A stretch of DNA of 6,777 nt, from assembly GCA_905203795.1 (NCBI GenBank), contig CAJKXG010000073.1:1-6777 (forward strand), given 5' to 3'. Origin of the DNA: an uncultured Oscillospiraceae bacterium. GTDB lineage: Bacteria; Bacillota; Clostridia; Oscillospirales; Acutalibacteraceae. Shown here piece by piece: positions 6,591 to 6,777 of this stretch. The position numbers and the translations under genes are program-made. Every line of letters begins with the position of its first letter. The first letter of the stretch is position 1. The notes under the pieces were generated by a model. It was given only the letters and a program-made list of their open reading frames with translations, searched no databases and was not told the origin of the DNA.

Positions 6591-6735
6591 CGGGCAGCGT
6601 CTTGAAACAAGACGAGATTGCATAACTGTATATTGCCCGAATCTTTGAAAAAGTCAGTTTGGAAATCCGGTTTTCAAAGCGCCTTCCGTACGCGGAAGGC
6701 GGCAAACCTGACGAAGAAAAGGAGTTTTTCAATCT
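6591..6735 (+). promoter_or_regulatory. Structured 5' leader, possible translational switch (unclassified)
   Basis: Structure A, local hairpins: CGTCTTG/CAAGACG (6598-6604 with 6608-6614), CTTTGAAAA/TTTTCAAAG (6643-6651 with 6671-6679), and CGCCTTCCG/CGGAAGGCG (6680-6688 with 6693-6701) closed by a TACG loop. Structure B keeps the last hairpin but re-pairs the 6645-6661 strand: TTTG with CAAA (6658-6661 with 6703-6706), GTCAG with CTGAC (6653-6657 with 6708-6712) and TTGAAAAA with TTTTTCAA (6645-6652 with 6725-6732). B puts the AAAAGGAG ribosome binding site (6717-6724) in an internal loop and pairs the bases between it and the ATG. The two folds cannot coexist. CGGGCA (6591-6596) also complements TGCCCG (6634-6639), though the transcript may begin inside the first arm. 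I do not see the T-box motif or the conserved cores of riboswitch classes I know. Confidence 0.55.
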
Positions 6736-6777
6736 ATGGAGGCTTTGGCTCGATTAGGAAAGGCGCTGCGGCAGGGG
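6736..6777 (+). CDS. Start of an unidentified gene (14 codons in the window)
   Basis: The ATG at 6736 follows AAAAGGAG (6717-6724) with an 11-base spacer, and the nearest in-frame upstream codon of note is a TGA at 6709, so the start is firm. Visible residues are MEALARLGKALRQG, an amphipathic, helix-like start that is too short to identify. Promoter, leader and ribosome binding site all point to expression of this gene, and the structured leader suggests it is regulated after transcription starts. Confidence 0.7.
   Translation, partial: MEALARLGKALRQG

Noticed and set aside
6590..6735. Match of the leader to T-box, c-di-GMP, ZTP, fluoride or SRP RNA
   Set aside because: The diagnostic conserved strings of these classes are absent. 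A passing resemblance of GTCAG and GGAAATCC to SRP RNA does not extend to the conserved GGAAGGAAGCAGCC-type loop.

Overview
The window looks like chromosomal DNA of a spore-forming, GC-rich Clostridia member (my inference: Oscillospiraceae/Ruminococcaceae-like). The evidence is a clear spoVT gene, strong AAGGAGG-type ribosome binding sites, Gram-positive lipoprotein signal peptides, and GC-rich coding sequence next to an AT-rich intergenic stretch. I see no tRNA or rRNA gene, CRISPR array, transposase or phage gene.

Layout. (1) Bases 1-1876, minus strand: the first 625 codons of uvrA, the nucleotide excision repair damage sensor; the gene runs off the left edge. (2) Bases 1877-2077: a divergent control region with one good promoter per side and a 15-bp palindrome touching the -35 box of the rightward promoter. 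(3) Bases 2078-4549, plus strand: two tandem paralogous lipoproteins built like PrsA/SurA foldases, but with a degenerate parvulin-like region. The first carries an Asp/Lys-rich insert that contains a 48-bp tandem duplication. An intrinsic terminator lies between the two genes, directly against the second gene's ribosome binding site, and another follows the second gene. (4) Bases 4772-5314: spoVT, the AbrB-type late forespore regulator, with a leader that can fold. (5) Bases 5356-5982, minus strand and convergent with spoVT: a 208-residue polytopic membrane protein that I do not recognise. (6) Bases 5983-6559: about 580 bases without a convincing gene, strongly AT-rich from about 6120. (7) Bases 6560-6777: a strong housekeeping promoter, a 140-base leader able to form two mutually exclusive structures around the Shine-Dalgarno, and the first 14 codons of an unidentified gene that leaves the window.

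How the parts relate. UvrA is a cytosolic DNA repair protein. The two lipoproteins probably act outside the membrane on the folding of exported proteins. SpoVT acts in the developing spore. As I recall, a PrsA-like gene next to spoVT, often with mfd nearby, is a recurrent arrangement in spore formers, so the lipoprotein-spoVT block is probably old synteny. The most intriguing element is the structured leader at 6591-6735, whose alternative helices suggest a translational switch that I cannot assign to a known riboswitch class.
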